From an uncultured Acetatifactor sp. (lineage in GTDB: Bacteria > Bacillota > Clostridia > Lachnospirales > Lachnospiraceae), in NCBI GenBank assembly GCA_910586775.1, contig CAJUJN010000014.1, forward strand, positions 1-64,000: 64,000 bases of DNA, read 5' to 3'. The notes under the pieces are model-generated. The model searched no databases. It saw only the letters and a list, made by a program, of their open reading frames with translations, and was not told the DNA's origin. A program made the position numbers and the translations under genes. The stretch's first letter is position 1, and each line of letters starts with the position of its first letter. Of this stretch, positions 9,928 through 16,855 are shown in pieces.

Positions 9928-9978
9928 ATTATATCTGAAACAAGCCGTCTTTTTAAGCAGGATATCTGCCGTCTTTTT
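9928..9978 (-). promoter_or_regulatory. Promoter with paired 11-bp direct repeats, likely AraC-type site
   Basis: On the minus strand a TATAAT occupies 9933-9928, with a weak TTAAAA -35 at 9956-9951. Two direct repeats, AAAAAGACGGC, lie 24 bases apart at 9944-9954 and 9968-9978. The nearer one overlaps the -35. Activators of the AraC family commonly bind such pairs, and an AraC gene starts 110 bases away in the opposite direction. The binding itself is inferred. Confidence 0.5.
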
Positions 9979-10087
9979 TATAAAAATGTCGTGTTTTTGT
10001 ATCTATTTTATGGTATCATATAAGCAGTGGTCTCACATGTATCACCTGGCACAATAAAGCTGAATCCCCAGGAAAGGAGCCTGTTCC

Positions 10088-10939
10088 ATGAACCCCAATC
10101 GGCTGAACCTGAACCTCTCATTCTCCCTGGAGGGCATCCCCGTCCAGGCCGTCAATATGACCTGTGAACGCTTCCAGCGCAGCATCCCCTCCCACAGCCA
10201 CGGAAGCGGCAGCTACGAGATCCATTACATTCCCTCGGGATACGGAGAACTGACGTCAAACAGTCATATTTTTCACATTGTACCGAATACGCTCTTTGTC
10301 ACCGGCCCTCATGTGGAGCATGCCCAGGTTCCCCAGCTCCAGGAGCCCATGCTGGAATACTGTATCTATCTGAAAATAAAGGAACCCCTGCGGCGGAAAA
10401 AAGAGACTCCTGTGATGGAGAGCTTCACTGCCACGCCCTTCTGGTTCGGACCGGACACCCAGGGCATTCATGGGCTCATGCATCAGCTTTTCAATGAGCT
10501 GGAGCTTCGTCCCATCGGTTATCTGGACCAGGCCAGGCTCCTTCTGTCCCAGCTGCTGATTTACATTGTCCGCAATTATCAAAATGCCCGCGCCCACCAG
10601 GCTGCCCCGGTTCAAAGCAGCCTCTCCGACCTGACTTCTGTCATTATAGAAGAATATTTTCTCTATGAATACCGCAGCCTGTCCCTGGAGGAACTGGCCA
10701 AAAGACTCAAACGCAGTCCCAGGCAGACCCAGAGACTCTTACTGGAATACTATGGCAAATCCTACCAACAAAAAAAGGCAGAGGCCAAAATGTCTGCCGC
10801 TGCCATCCTTCTTACGGATAAGTCGAAAAACATTACATCCATCGCGGAAGAACTGGGCTATTCCTCCCCGGAGCATTTCTCCTCCGCCTTCCGCGGTTAT
10901 TACGGCACCTCTCCCCGGGAATACAGAAAGCGACTGTAA
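10088..10939 (+). CDS. AraC-family transcriptional regulator
   Basis: 283 residues. The N-terminal half is a cupin-like sensing domain with an SHSHGSGSYEIHYI motif. The C-terminal 100 residues form the double helix-turn-helix of AraC proteins (LSLEELAKRLKRSPRQTQRLL, then NITSIAEELGYSSPEHFSSAF, ending SPREYRKRL). AAGGAG lies shortly upstream of the ATG. It is one of few plus-strand genes and is divergent from the dehydrogenase-AKR-fucosidase-GH85 genes. It probably activates them in response to a sugar or breakdown product. Confidence 0.92.
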   Translation: MNPNRLNLNLSFSLEGIPVQAVNMTCERFQRSIPSHSHGSGSYEIHYIPSGYGELTSNSHIFHIVPNTLFVTGPHVEHAQVPQLQEPMLEYCIYLKIKEPLRRKKETPVMESFTATPFWFGPDTQGIHGLMHQLFNELELRPIGYLDQARLLLSQLLIYIVRNYQNARAHQAAPVQSSLSDLTSVIIEEYFLYEYRSLSLEELAKRLKRSPRQTQRLLLEYYGKSYQQKKAEAKMSAAAILLTDKSKNITSIAEELGYSSPEHFSSAFRGYYGTSPREYRKRL

Positions 10940-11199
10940 TATATCAAAATATGTCCTGACAAAATGACTGCTCTTTTTGGGTCTACCAGTACGCCGATGC
11001 ATTCATTCCCGGGTAAGCGGCGCCTGATGTCCGCATCAGGACAAGGCGGAGAAGGGAGGCGATGCGGCAGACACGCCTGCTGACGACAGCGCAATACTGA
11101 GGCGAGCAGCGAGTGCTGATTGATAAGGGATTCATACAATGGGGTACCAGGCTATCCTCCAAGCCGGGAAATCTGCCGCTGCCCTACAGCAGGGCCTCT
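10940..11199. other. Non-coding stretch after the AraC gene
   Basis: No credible gene was found. A perfect 7-bp hairpin (CCTGATG TCCG CATCAGG) lies near 11025-11042, inside a GC-rich tract that runs to about 11110 and contains several GCGAGCAGC-like words. It has the look of a decayed repeat, but no second copy was found in the window. Confidence 0.3.
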
Positions 11200-11204
11200 G
11201 CCCA

Positions 11205-11450
11205 CGCTGCCTCCTGGAATGCCACCAACACGAAATCCTCTCCAACCCCGATCGGACCAGTCCTTTTTATTGACTTTTTCTCCGTTATCCCCATACCATG
11301 CAAAGGACTCCTTCAAGCCTTCTGGCAATGGTATGGTTTCCTTTGGAAGCTTATCCTGGGCCGTAACATCCAGGGCGTATTCGTAATTCAGCGAATCACT
11401 TTTTCAATCCGTTTCCGGAATATCCGCCCCTGACAGTACAATATCTCTTC
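11205..11450 (-). pseudogene. Degenerate protein fragment with stop and frameshift
   Basis: On the minus strand one frame reads DIVLSGADIPETD, meets a TGA, then reads KSDSLNYEYALDVTAQDK and on through LPEGLKESFAWYGDNGEK. After about 11245 the reading moves to another frame, GVGEDFVLVAFQEAAWAEALL, followed by a stop. The composition is protein-like in both pieces, which suggests one ancestral gene broken by a stop and a frameshift. The family is not recognised. This could also be a chance frame. Confidence 0.4.
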
Positions 11451-11563
11451 TATATTATAAGCCAATACCTCAGATTTGCCAAGTCATTTTTCCTTCCCGC
11501 CATTCCTGCAATTCAATGGCAATTCAATGCAATGCAGACAAGCCGCTGAACCATTACCGGCAG

Positions 11564-12811
11564 TCAGGCTTCTGAAAATCCTGCAAATATCTTTCCTGCG
11601 GCAACTGCAATCCCAAAAGACACAACACCCGAAAACAGGACGACCCCATATTCAAATCCCCGGCAGACTTCAAACAAAACGCCATACAGTGCATTTCCAA
11701 GCGGCTGGGCACACATGGCAATGGTAAGAATGACGCCGATCACCTTTCCCATCAGATCCTGAGGCGTTTCCGTCTGGACAAATGCCATCATCTGTACGGA
11801 GAATGTAGTCGAGAATACCATAATGCAAAAGCAGCACAGGATCAGCACAATATAGCTTACTATGCCGGAGAGGGACAGCAGCAATGCAGCACCCATGGGA
11901 AACACAGCAGCTGCACAGGCGATGATCAGATTTCCTGCTTTGCGGACTTTCAGCTTCTTTGCAAAAACGCCTGCCCCGATTCCTCCGAAAAGTCCTCCGG
12001 CCGCCAGCGCTCCCTCCGCAAATCCATAAAGCCGGTTGGCCTGGGAAGCCTCCAAATCCAGAATCTCCGTCACCAGATAAGGCAGCGCCACCATAATCAT
12101 TGCGGACAGGAAAAGATTGATTCCGCAGACCACCAGAAGAACCTTTCCAATCACAGGCTTTTCCTTCCGTATAAAATTGACGCTTCGGACAAAATCCGCC
12201 TTCACTGTCAGCAGCAGACTGGTCTGCGTTTCCTGTTTCCGGAACGGGATATGAATAAAAATCTCCATAACCGCTGACAGAACAAAGCATATCATACACA
12301 CCCACAGCACAGGCCTGAGCCCATATATGCTGTACAGAACGCCTCCGATCACAGGCCCCATCAAAGCCGCAAAAGAACCGATGGTATTGATAATGGCATT
12401 TGCCGCCATAAAATGCTCCTGACCGATCAGCGCAGGAATGCTTGCCTGCACAGCAGGCTGATAGGCTCCTGCAATGCCGTATAAAAGCATCATCGTCACT
12501 GTCAGAAGAAGAATCAGATGGCCGCCGTTCATCAGCAGGGAAAAAATCAGGATCACTGCTGCCGTAAAAAAATCCAGCAGCACCATAATATTCCTTTTAT
12601 TTACCCGATCCGCCACAATACCGCCTACAGGGGACAGCAAAATGGAAGGAATAAACGCACATGCCGTAACCGTTCCGTACAGCGCCGAAGAACCTGTCAG
12701 ATTCAGCAGATACAGCGGCAGGGCAAACCGGATTGCGGCATTGCCGAACAGGGAGATAATCTGACCGATGACAACCAGGATAAAATCCTTAGAAAACAGT
12801 TTTTGATTCAT
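11564..12811 (-). CDS. MFS efflux transporter
   Basis: 415 residues, about 12 hydrophobic segments, starting at the ATG with GGAGG seven bases upstream. The conserved loop between helices 2 and 3 is GGIVADRVNKR, and the N-terminus (SKDFILVVIGQIISLFGNAAI) is typical of the major facilitator subgroup that exports macrolides and other drugs. It lies downstream of a TetR regulator and has a matching palindrome in front of it, so export of a toxic small molecule sensed by TetR is likely. The substrate is unknown. Confidence 0.88.
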   Translation of the reverse strand: MNQKLFSKDFILVVIGQIISLFGNAAIRFALPLYLLNLTGSSALYGTVTACAFIPSILLSPVGGIVADRVNKRNIMVLLDFFTAAVILIFSLLMNGGHLILLLTVTMMLLYGIAGAYQPAVQASIPALIGQEHFMAANAIINTIGSFAALMGPVIGGVLYSIYGLRPVLWVCMICFVLSAVMEIFIHIPFRKQETQTSLLLTVKADFVRSVNFIRKEKPVIGKVLLVVCGINLFLSAMIMVALPYLVTEILDLEASQANRLYGFAEGALAAGGLFGGIGAGVFAKKLKVRKAGNLIIACAAAVFPMGAALLLSLSGIVSYIVLILCCFCIMVFSTTFSVQMMAFVQTETPQDLMGKVIGVILTIAMCAQPLGNALYGVLFEVCRGFEYGVVLFSGVVSFGIAVAAGKIFAGFSEA

Positions 12812-12845
12812 TTTCAAACCTCCGTCTATTGAGTCATTATTAATA

Positions 12846-12862
12846 ATACCGTCCGTTGGTAT
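12846..12862. promoter_or_regulatory. Probable TetR operator before the MFS gene
   Basis: The palindrome ATACC-GTCCGTT-GGTAT shares its ATACC/GGTAT half-sites with the two palindromes in the tetR promoter. It lies 35 bases before the transporter start, consistent with co-repression of the pump. Confidence 0.6.
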
Positions 12863-12879
12863 GTATATGTCTTAAAGAG

Positions 12880-12902
12880 ATCTGCCCGTTTTCAGGGCAG
12901 AT
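12880..12902. terminator. Hairpin between tetR and MFS genes
   Basis: A perfect 8-bp stem ATCTGCCC/GGGCAGAT with a 7-base loop lies after the tetR stop. On the minus strand it is followed by CTCTTTAAG, a weak T tract, so it may be an attenuating rather than a full terminator. Confidence 0.45.
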
Positions 12903-12935
12903 GCTGTCATTTCCTTTTATCTCTTATTTGCCGTT

Positions 12936-13598
12936 TCAAGGTGACTGCCTGTTTTTTTGATAGATAGAAGCCAGCTCCTGTAATCTTCCCAGAATTTCTT
13001 CATCCACAATATCCAATCCGAATCCCTGCAGCATCCGGGCAAATACCATGAATTTTCGGCTGGACTCTTCCACAGTGCTGTCAAATATCATGGGATTCAT
13101 CCACACATTCGCTGCAAGCAGAATCAGTTCCGCCAGCTGCTCCGGATACTCCGTCTCAATGGAACCGTCCCCAATCCCCTGTCGAATGATGGGAACAATA
13201 TAATTCGGCGCCACTTCGTCTATGGTATCATGCAGCAGACTGAAAAGAAGCTTCGGATTGTTATGGAAATTGGGAGCTACCGTAAAGATATCGTTCTGCA
13301 CGGACCGGCTGATGGATTCTTTAAATATCGCCCTCAGCTTCTCCCTGCCGTTCAGGTCCCGCCGATCCCTGATGGCCGCAAGCATTTTGTTGGATTCCGC
13401 CGTCATTCTGTCCGTAACTGCCATCAATATATCATCCTTTGACTTAAAATGATGATATATAGCCCCCTTGCTAAGCCCCCCCAACTGATCAATTATGTCC
13501 TGAACAGAAGTGTGCTCATATCCCTTTTCCATAAATAAGCGAAAAGCCACATCCAATATCAGATGGACGGTTTCTTCCGGATGCTTATTTCTTGCCAC
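12936..13598 (-). CDS. TetR/AcrR-family repressor
   Basis: 220 residues with a GTG start. The N-terminal helix-turn-helix runs from about residue 10 to 57 (VQDIIDQLGGLSKGAIYHHF is the recognition region), followed by a helical ligand domain. It is predicted to repress itself and the downstream MFS pump until a drug-like ligand binds. Two palindromes overlap its promoter and a third precedes the pump, which supports this closely. Confidence 0.92.
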   Translation of the reverse strand: MARNKHPEETVHLILDVAFRLFMEKGYEHTSVQDIIDQLGGLSKGAIYHHFKSKDDILMAVTDRMTAESNKMLAAIRDRRDLNGREKLRAIFKESISRSVQNDIFTVAPNFHNNPKLLFSLLHDTIDEVAPNYIVPIIRQGIGDGSIETEYPEQLAELILLAANVWMNPMIFDSTVEESSRKFMVFARMLQGFGLDIVDEEILGRLQELASIYQKNRQSP

Positions 13599-13615
13599 TT
13601 TCCTCTCACCTCTTT

Positions 13616-13665
13616 AACATACCAATGGTATGTTTATATTATCATACCGTTGGTATGTTTGTCAA
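13616..13665 (-). promoter_or_regulatory. tetR promoter with two palindromic operators
   Basis: On the minus strand TTGACA (13665-13660) and GATAAT (13643-13638) are 16 bases apart. One palindrome, CATACCGTTGGTATG (13643-13657), lies between them. A perfect one, AACATACCAATGGTATGTT (13616-13634), lies just downstream over the likely transcript start. The layout is that of classic autorepression. Confidence 0.8.
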
Positions 13666-13734
13666 GTTCCTTTTTTCAAGGCCCTTAAATTATACCCACA
13701 AACGCAAATAATTGCCGTCTGCAGAGTATAACGA

Positions 13735-13786
13735 GTGAACGCATCGCGGCATTCCAGAGCTGAAAGCGGCAATTAAATGCGTTCAC
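13735..13786. repeat. 10-bp inverted repeat with 32-base spacer
   Basis: GTGAACGCAT at 13735-13744 and ATGCGTTCAC at 13777-13786 are perfect inverted copies. The flanks share GAGTATAA on both sides. It lies in the 490-base gene-free stretch between tetR and the polymerase gene, whose other contents are the promoter and leader noted separately. Confidence 0.55.
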
Positions 13787-13923
13787 GAGTATAAATTCCG
13801 TATAGCAGGAATGCACATGAATAATACGGAAACCCATACAGAAACGATACCACCGCCCAAAGGAATATACAATCCCCTCCTGTGGAAAAATATCTAAAAC
13901 AAATTCAAAAATAATACTGCAAT

Positions 13924-13945
13924 CGAACAAACATTCTGTTATAAT
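13924..13945 (+). promoter_or_regulatory. Candidate LexA box and promoter of the Y-polymerase operon
   Basis: CGAACAAACATTCT at 13924-13937 resembles the Gram-positive SOS box (CGAAC-N4-GTTCG) with two changes in the right half. A TATAAT at 13940-13945 follows directly. Y-family polymerase genes are often LexA-controlled, so damage induction is plausible. Confidence 0.5.
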
Positions 13946-14020
13946 AAAACAATGAAACCTGTCGGAAGCATGACCTTCACTTCCGATAAAAGGCGCTTGC
14001 GCCGCAAATCATGACCGCTC

Positions 14021-14085
14021 TCATTACAAGTGCGTTGAAGCGCCTTTACCCTTTAGTGCCGTCGCGCAGCGACTATATTAGGAGG
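14021..14085 (+). repeat. 65-bp leader repeat, copy A
   Basis: This block ends with the AGGAGG ribosome site of the polymerase gene. It matches 62 of 65 bases with the leader of the XRE gene (32602-32666, other strand). It contains a small hairpin, GTCGC-GCA-GCGAC, just before the ribosome site. Confidence 0.85.
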
Positions 14086-14092
14086 AACACCC

Positions 14093-15616
14093 ATGGGCAG
14101 CCCTACTTATATTGCAATTGACCTGAAATCCTTTTACGCTTCCGTGGAATGCACGGAACGGCAGTTAAATCCTCTCACCACAAACCTTGTGGTTGCAGAC
14201 AGCCAAAGGACGGAGAAAACCATCTGTCTGGCAGTGTCGCCCTCCCTGAAAAGCTACGGCATCCACGGGCGGGCCAGGCTGTTTGAAGTGGTGCAGCGTG
14301 TAAAGGAAGTGAATCTTGAGCGGAAAAGCAAAGCGCCCGGCAGGCAGTTTACGGGGTCTTCCTACTCCGCCACAGAGCTTGCAGCCCATCCTGAACTGGA
14401 GCTTTCCTATATCACAGCCCCTCCCAGAATGGCCTTTTATCTGGAATACAGCACCATCATTTACAATATCTATCTAAAATACATTGCACCTGAAGACATC
14501 CATGTATACTCTATTGACGAAGTGTTCATGGATGTGACCCATTATCTGAAAACCTATGCCATGACGCCCAGGGAACTGGCCTCCAGGATTATCCTGGACG
14601 TTCTTGACAGCACGGGAATCACGGCCACCGCCGGCATCGGCACCAATCTGTATCTGTGCAAGGTTGCAATGGATATTGTGGCAAAGCATGTAGAGCCCGA
14701 CAGCCATGGAGTCCGCATCGCCCAACTGGACGAAATGAGTTACCGGAGGCTGCTGTGGGACCACCGGCCTCTCACCGATTTCTGGAGAGTGGGCCACGGA
14801 TACCGGAAAAAACTGGAATCCGCCGGGCTTTTCACCATGGGGGATATCGCCCGCTGCTCCGTGGGTTCGGACAGGGATTACCACAATGAGGAGCTTCTGT
14901 ATCAGATGTTTGGCGTCAACGCGGAGCTTCTGATTGACCACGCCTGGGGATGGGAGCCTGCTACTATTGCCCAGATCAAGGCCTATAAGCCGGAAACCAA
15001 CAGCGTCAGCTCCGGCCAGGTCCTGCATTGTCCCTACGATGCCGAGAAGGGAAAGCTGATTGTACGGGAAATGACAGACCTCCTTGTCCTTGATCTGGTG
15101 GAAAAGAAACTGGTAACGGACCAGATGGTTCTCACCATCGGCTATGACATCGACAACCTTACCAATCCGGAAATCCGAAAAAACTACAAAGGACAGATTG
15201 TTACCGACCACTACGGGAGAAAAGTCCCGAAACACGCCAACGGAAGCGCCAATCTGAAGCGGCAGACTTCCTCCACCCGGATTATAACGGATGCCGTCAT
15301 GGAGCTGTATGACCGGATCGTTGACCCGGGGCTGCTGATCCGCCGTGTGACGATTGCGGCAAACCATCTGGTGGACGAGACCCAGGCGGCAGCCAAAGAA
15401 CAGTTTGAGCAATTGGACCTGTTTACGGACTATGCCGCTTTGGAAAGGGAACGAAAGGAAGAAGAGGAAAGACTTTCCAGAGAAAGAAAGCTCCAGGAAG
15501 CCATGCTGTCCATCAAAAAGAAATTCGGGAAAAACGCCATTCTCAAAGGCATGAACCTGCAGGAAGGAGCCACGGCCATGGAGCGCAATCATCAGATTGG
15601 AGGACATAAGGCATGA
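14093..15616 (+). CDS. Y-family DNA polymerase (UmuC/DinB-like)
   Basis: 507 residues. Catalytic carboxylates are visible at Asp10 (IAIDLKSFYASVE) and Asp142/Glu143 (YSIDEVF), with the steric region SPSLKSYGI between them. The fingers, palm and little-finger parts fill residues 1-420. A QLDLF beta-clamp-binding motif lies near residue 430. The tail is charged and helical. It performs lesion bypass synthesis and is error-prone. The next gene is YolD-like, a frequent partner, and overlaps by ATGA. A candidate LexA box upstream suggests SOS control. AGGAGG lies seven bases before the ATG. Confidence 0.93.
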   Translation: MGSPTYIAIDLKSFYASVECTERQLNPLTTNLVVADSQRTEKTICLAVSPSLKSYGIHGRARLFEVVQRVKEVNLERKSKAPGRQFTGSSYSATELAAHPELELSYITAPPRMAFYLEYSTIIYNIYLKYIAPEDIHVYSIDEVFMDVTHYLKTYAMTPRELASRIILDVLDSTGITATAGIGTNLYLCKVAMDIVAKHVEPDSHGVRIAQLDEMSYRRLLWDHRPLTDFWRVGHGYRKKLESAGLFTMGDIARCSVGSDRDYHNEELLYQMFGVNAELLIDHAWGWEPATIAQIKAYKPETNSVSSGQVLHCPYDAEKGKLIVREMTDLLVLDLVEKKLVTDQMVLTIGYDIDNLTNPEIRKNYKGQIVTDHYGRKVPKHANGSANLKRQTSSTRIITDAVMELYDRIVDPGLLIRRVTIAANHLVDETQAAAKEQFEQLDLFTDYAALERERKEEEERLSRERKLQEAMLSIKKKFGKNAILKGMNLQEGATAMERNHQIGGHKA

Positions 15617-16104
15617 ACACACAAAACAGTCACAAATATGACGATATCATCCATCTGCCTCACCATGTATCCAAAAACCATCCCCGGATGCCGCCAATGA
15701 ACCGGGCAGCGCAGTTTATGCCCTTTGCCGCCCTTACCGGACATGAAGCGGCCATACAGGAAACCGCCCGGCTGACAGACAGCTTTGCGGAACTGGACGA
15801 GGACAGAAAGGCGCAGCTGAACCAACAGCTTCTCATGATTCGGGAACATCTGGCCCTGCGGCCGGAATGCGAGATTTCCTATTTTCAGACGGATGAGAAA
15901 AAGACAGGCGGAACCTATGCCTCTCTCCGGGGCAGGATCAAAAACATAGACGAATCCGCCGGGCAGATTGTTTTTACGGACGGAACAGCCCTCCCCATGG
16001 AATATCTGTTTTCCATCAAGGGAGAGCTGTTCGGGGATACGGAATTCAGACATGAAGACGGGACAGATGCCATTCGTGGGCAAAGTAATTATACCAGAGA
16101 GTGA
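15613..16104 (+). CDS. YolD-like protein
   Basis: 163 residues, translationally coupled to the polymerase (ATGA overlap). The core MPPMNRAAQFMPFAALTGHE is typical of the YolD-like family found beside Y-family polymerases in Firmicutes. The C-terminal half is beta-rich (DESAGQIVFTDGTALP). The molecular role is unknown; an accessory or regulatory role in translesion synthesis is inferred from context. Its end overlaps the convergent small gene by 59 bases. Confidence 0.8.
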   Translation: MNTQNSHKYDDIIHLPHHVSKNHPRMPPMNRAAQFMPFAALTGHEAAIQETARLTDSFAELDEDRKAQLNQQLLMIREHLALRPECEISYFQTDEKKTGGTYASLRGRIKNIDESAGQIVFTDGTALPMEYLFSIKGELFGDTEFRHEDGTDAIRGQSNYTRE

Positions 16105-16318
16105 ATGTTCTCCTGGCTCCGGAAACCACGGCTGCACAGGAAAAATTCACTCCCACCCGATTCCTGTCCTGGTCTTCGGACAGCACTTTCTCTATGGTAA
16201 CGGTAACCAGTTCCCCTGTTTTATCACGGAACCGGAATCTCATGGGCGTAATTTTTCCGTCGGTATCGGTACAGGAAATCATCTGCACCGGAATATTGAC
16301 ACACAGTATGCTTTCCAA
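16046..16318 (-). CDS. Small hypothetical protein, convergent with YolD
   Basis: About 90 residues from a TTG at 16318, eight bases after a strong AGGAGG; the open frame continues upstream but without a better start. The composition is protein-like: VQMISCTDTDGKITPMRFRF, then VVSGARRTFTLWYNY near the end. It looks like a small beta-barrel (YolD/PilZ-like size). Its tail overlaps the YolD tail by 59 bases on the other strand. No family was recognised. Confidence 0.6.
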   Translation of the reverse strand: MESILCVNIPVQMISCTDTDGKITPMRFRFRDKTGELVTVTIEKVLSEDQDRNRVGVNFSCAAVVSGARRTFTLWYNYFAHEWHLSRLHV

Positions 16319-16411
16319 GATCAACACCTCCTCTGTCATGGATGTTGCCTCTATCATAGCATACAGAACATATGTTTTGAAATAGGAGATCTCTGGAAAA
16401 TACGCCCCCGC

Positions 16412-16855
16412 TCAATGTCCGGTGTCCACAAACACGATACTGGAATCTCCTTTTTCGGCCTGGTCCATCACCGCAGCCATCAGCTTCTGAAACGAGCCGT
16501 AGGAAGAAGTGGCCCCGGTAAGAGCATCGATCTCCCCCTCCCCCTGTTTTTCCAGAAGCTGTCCCGCGTAAAAGCGGGTGTACTGGTTTGGGTAGGTGCC
16601 CGTCACCTCCAACATGGACTGCATGTAGGCGGTATCCCAGCTCTTAATAAATCCGCTGGCATTCTCCGCATTGTACTCCACGGACACAATGCTTCCGTCC
16701 TTCACCATAATGGTGATATATTCTCTCCATCCATGGCTGTACTCGGCAGCCTGGGCAGTGTAGTAGCCGTCCTGAAGACCTGCCTGGCCGCTGCCGCAGG
16801 CCGTCAGAAATCCCATGACAAACAGGGCCAGTACAATACCTGCTATCCTTTTCAT
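16412..16855 (-). CDS. FMN-binding domain lipoprotein
   Basis: 147 residues with a lipoprotein signal (lipobox LTAC, Cys20) and one FMN-bind domain. The motif DALTGATSS near residue 110 matches the covalent flavin-attachment sequence (S/T)GAT of RnfG/NqrC-type proteins, so FMN may be attached to a Thr. It would sit on the outer face of the membrane. The ATG overlaps the chemoreceptor stop (ATGA), which is an unusual pairing and suggests a shared redox-sensing task. Confidence 0.85.
   Translation of the reverse strand: MKRIAGIVLALFVMGFLTACGSGQAGLQDGYYTAQAAEYSHGWREYITIMVKDGSIVSVEYNAENASGFIKSWDTAYMQSMLEVTGTYPNQYTRFYAGQLLEKQGEGEIDALTGATSSYGSFQKLMAAVMDQAEKGDSSIVFVDTGH

Noticed and set aside
13685..13930. 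An 81-codon minus-strand frame between tetR and the polymerase gene
   Set aside because: It runs through the inverted repeat and the polymerase promoter region, has an aromatic-rich random composition and no ribosome site.
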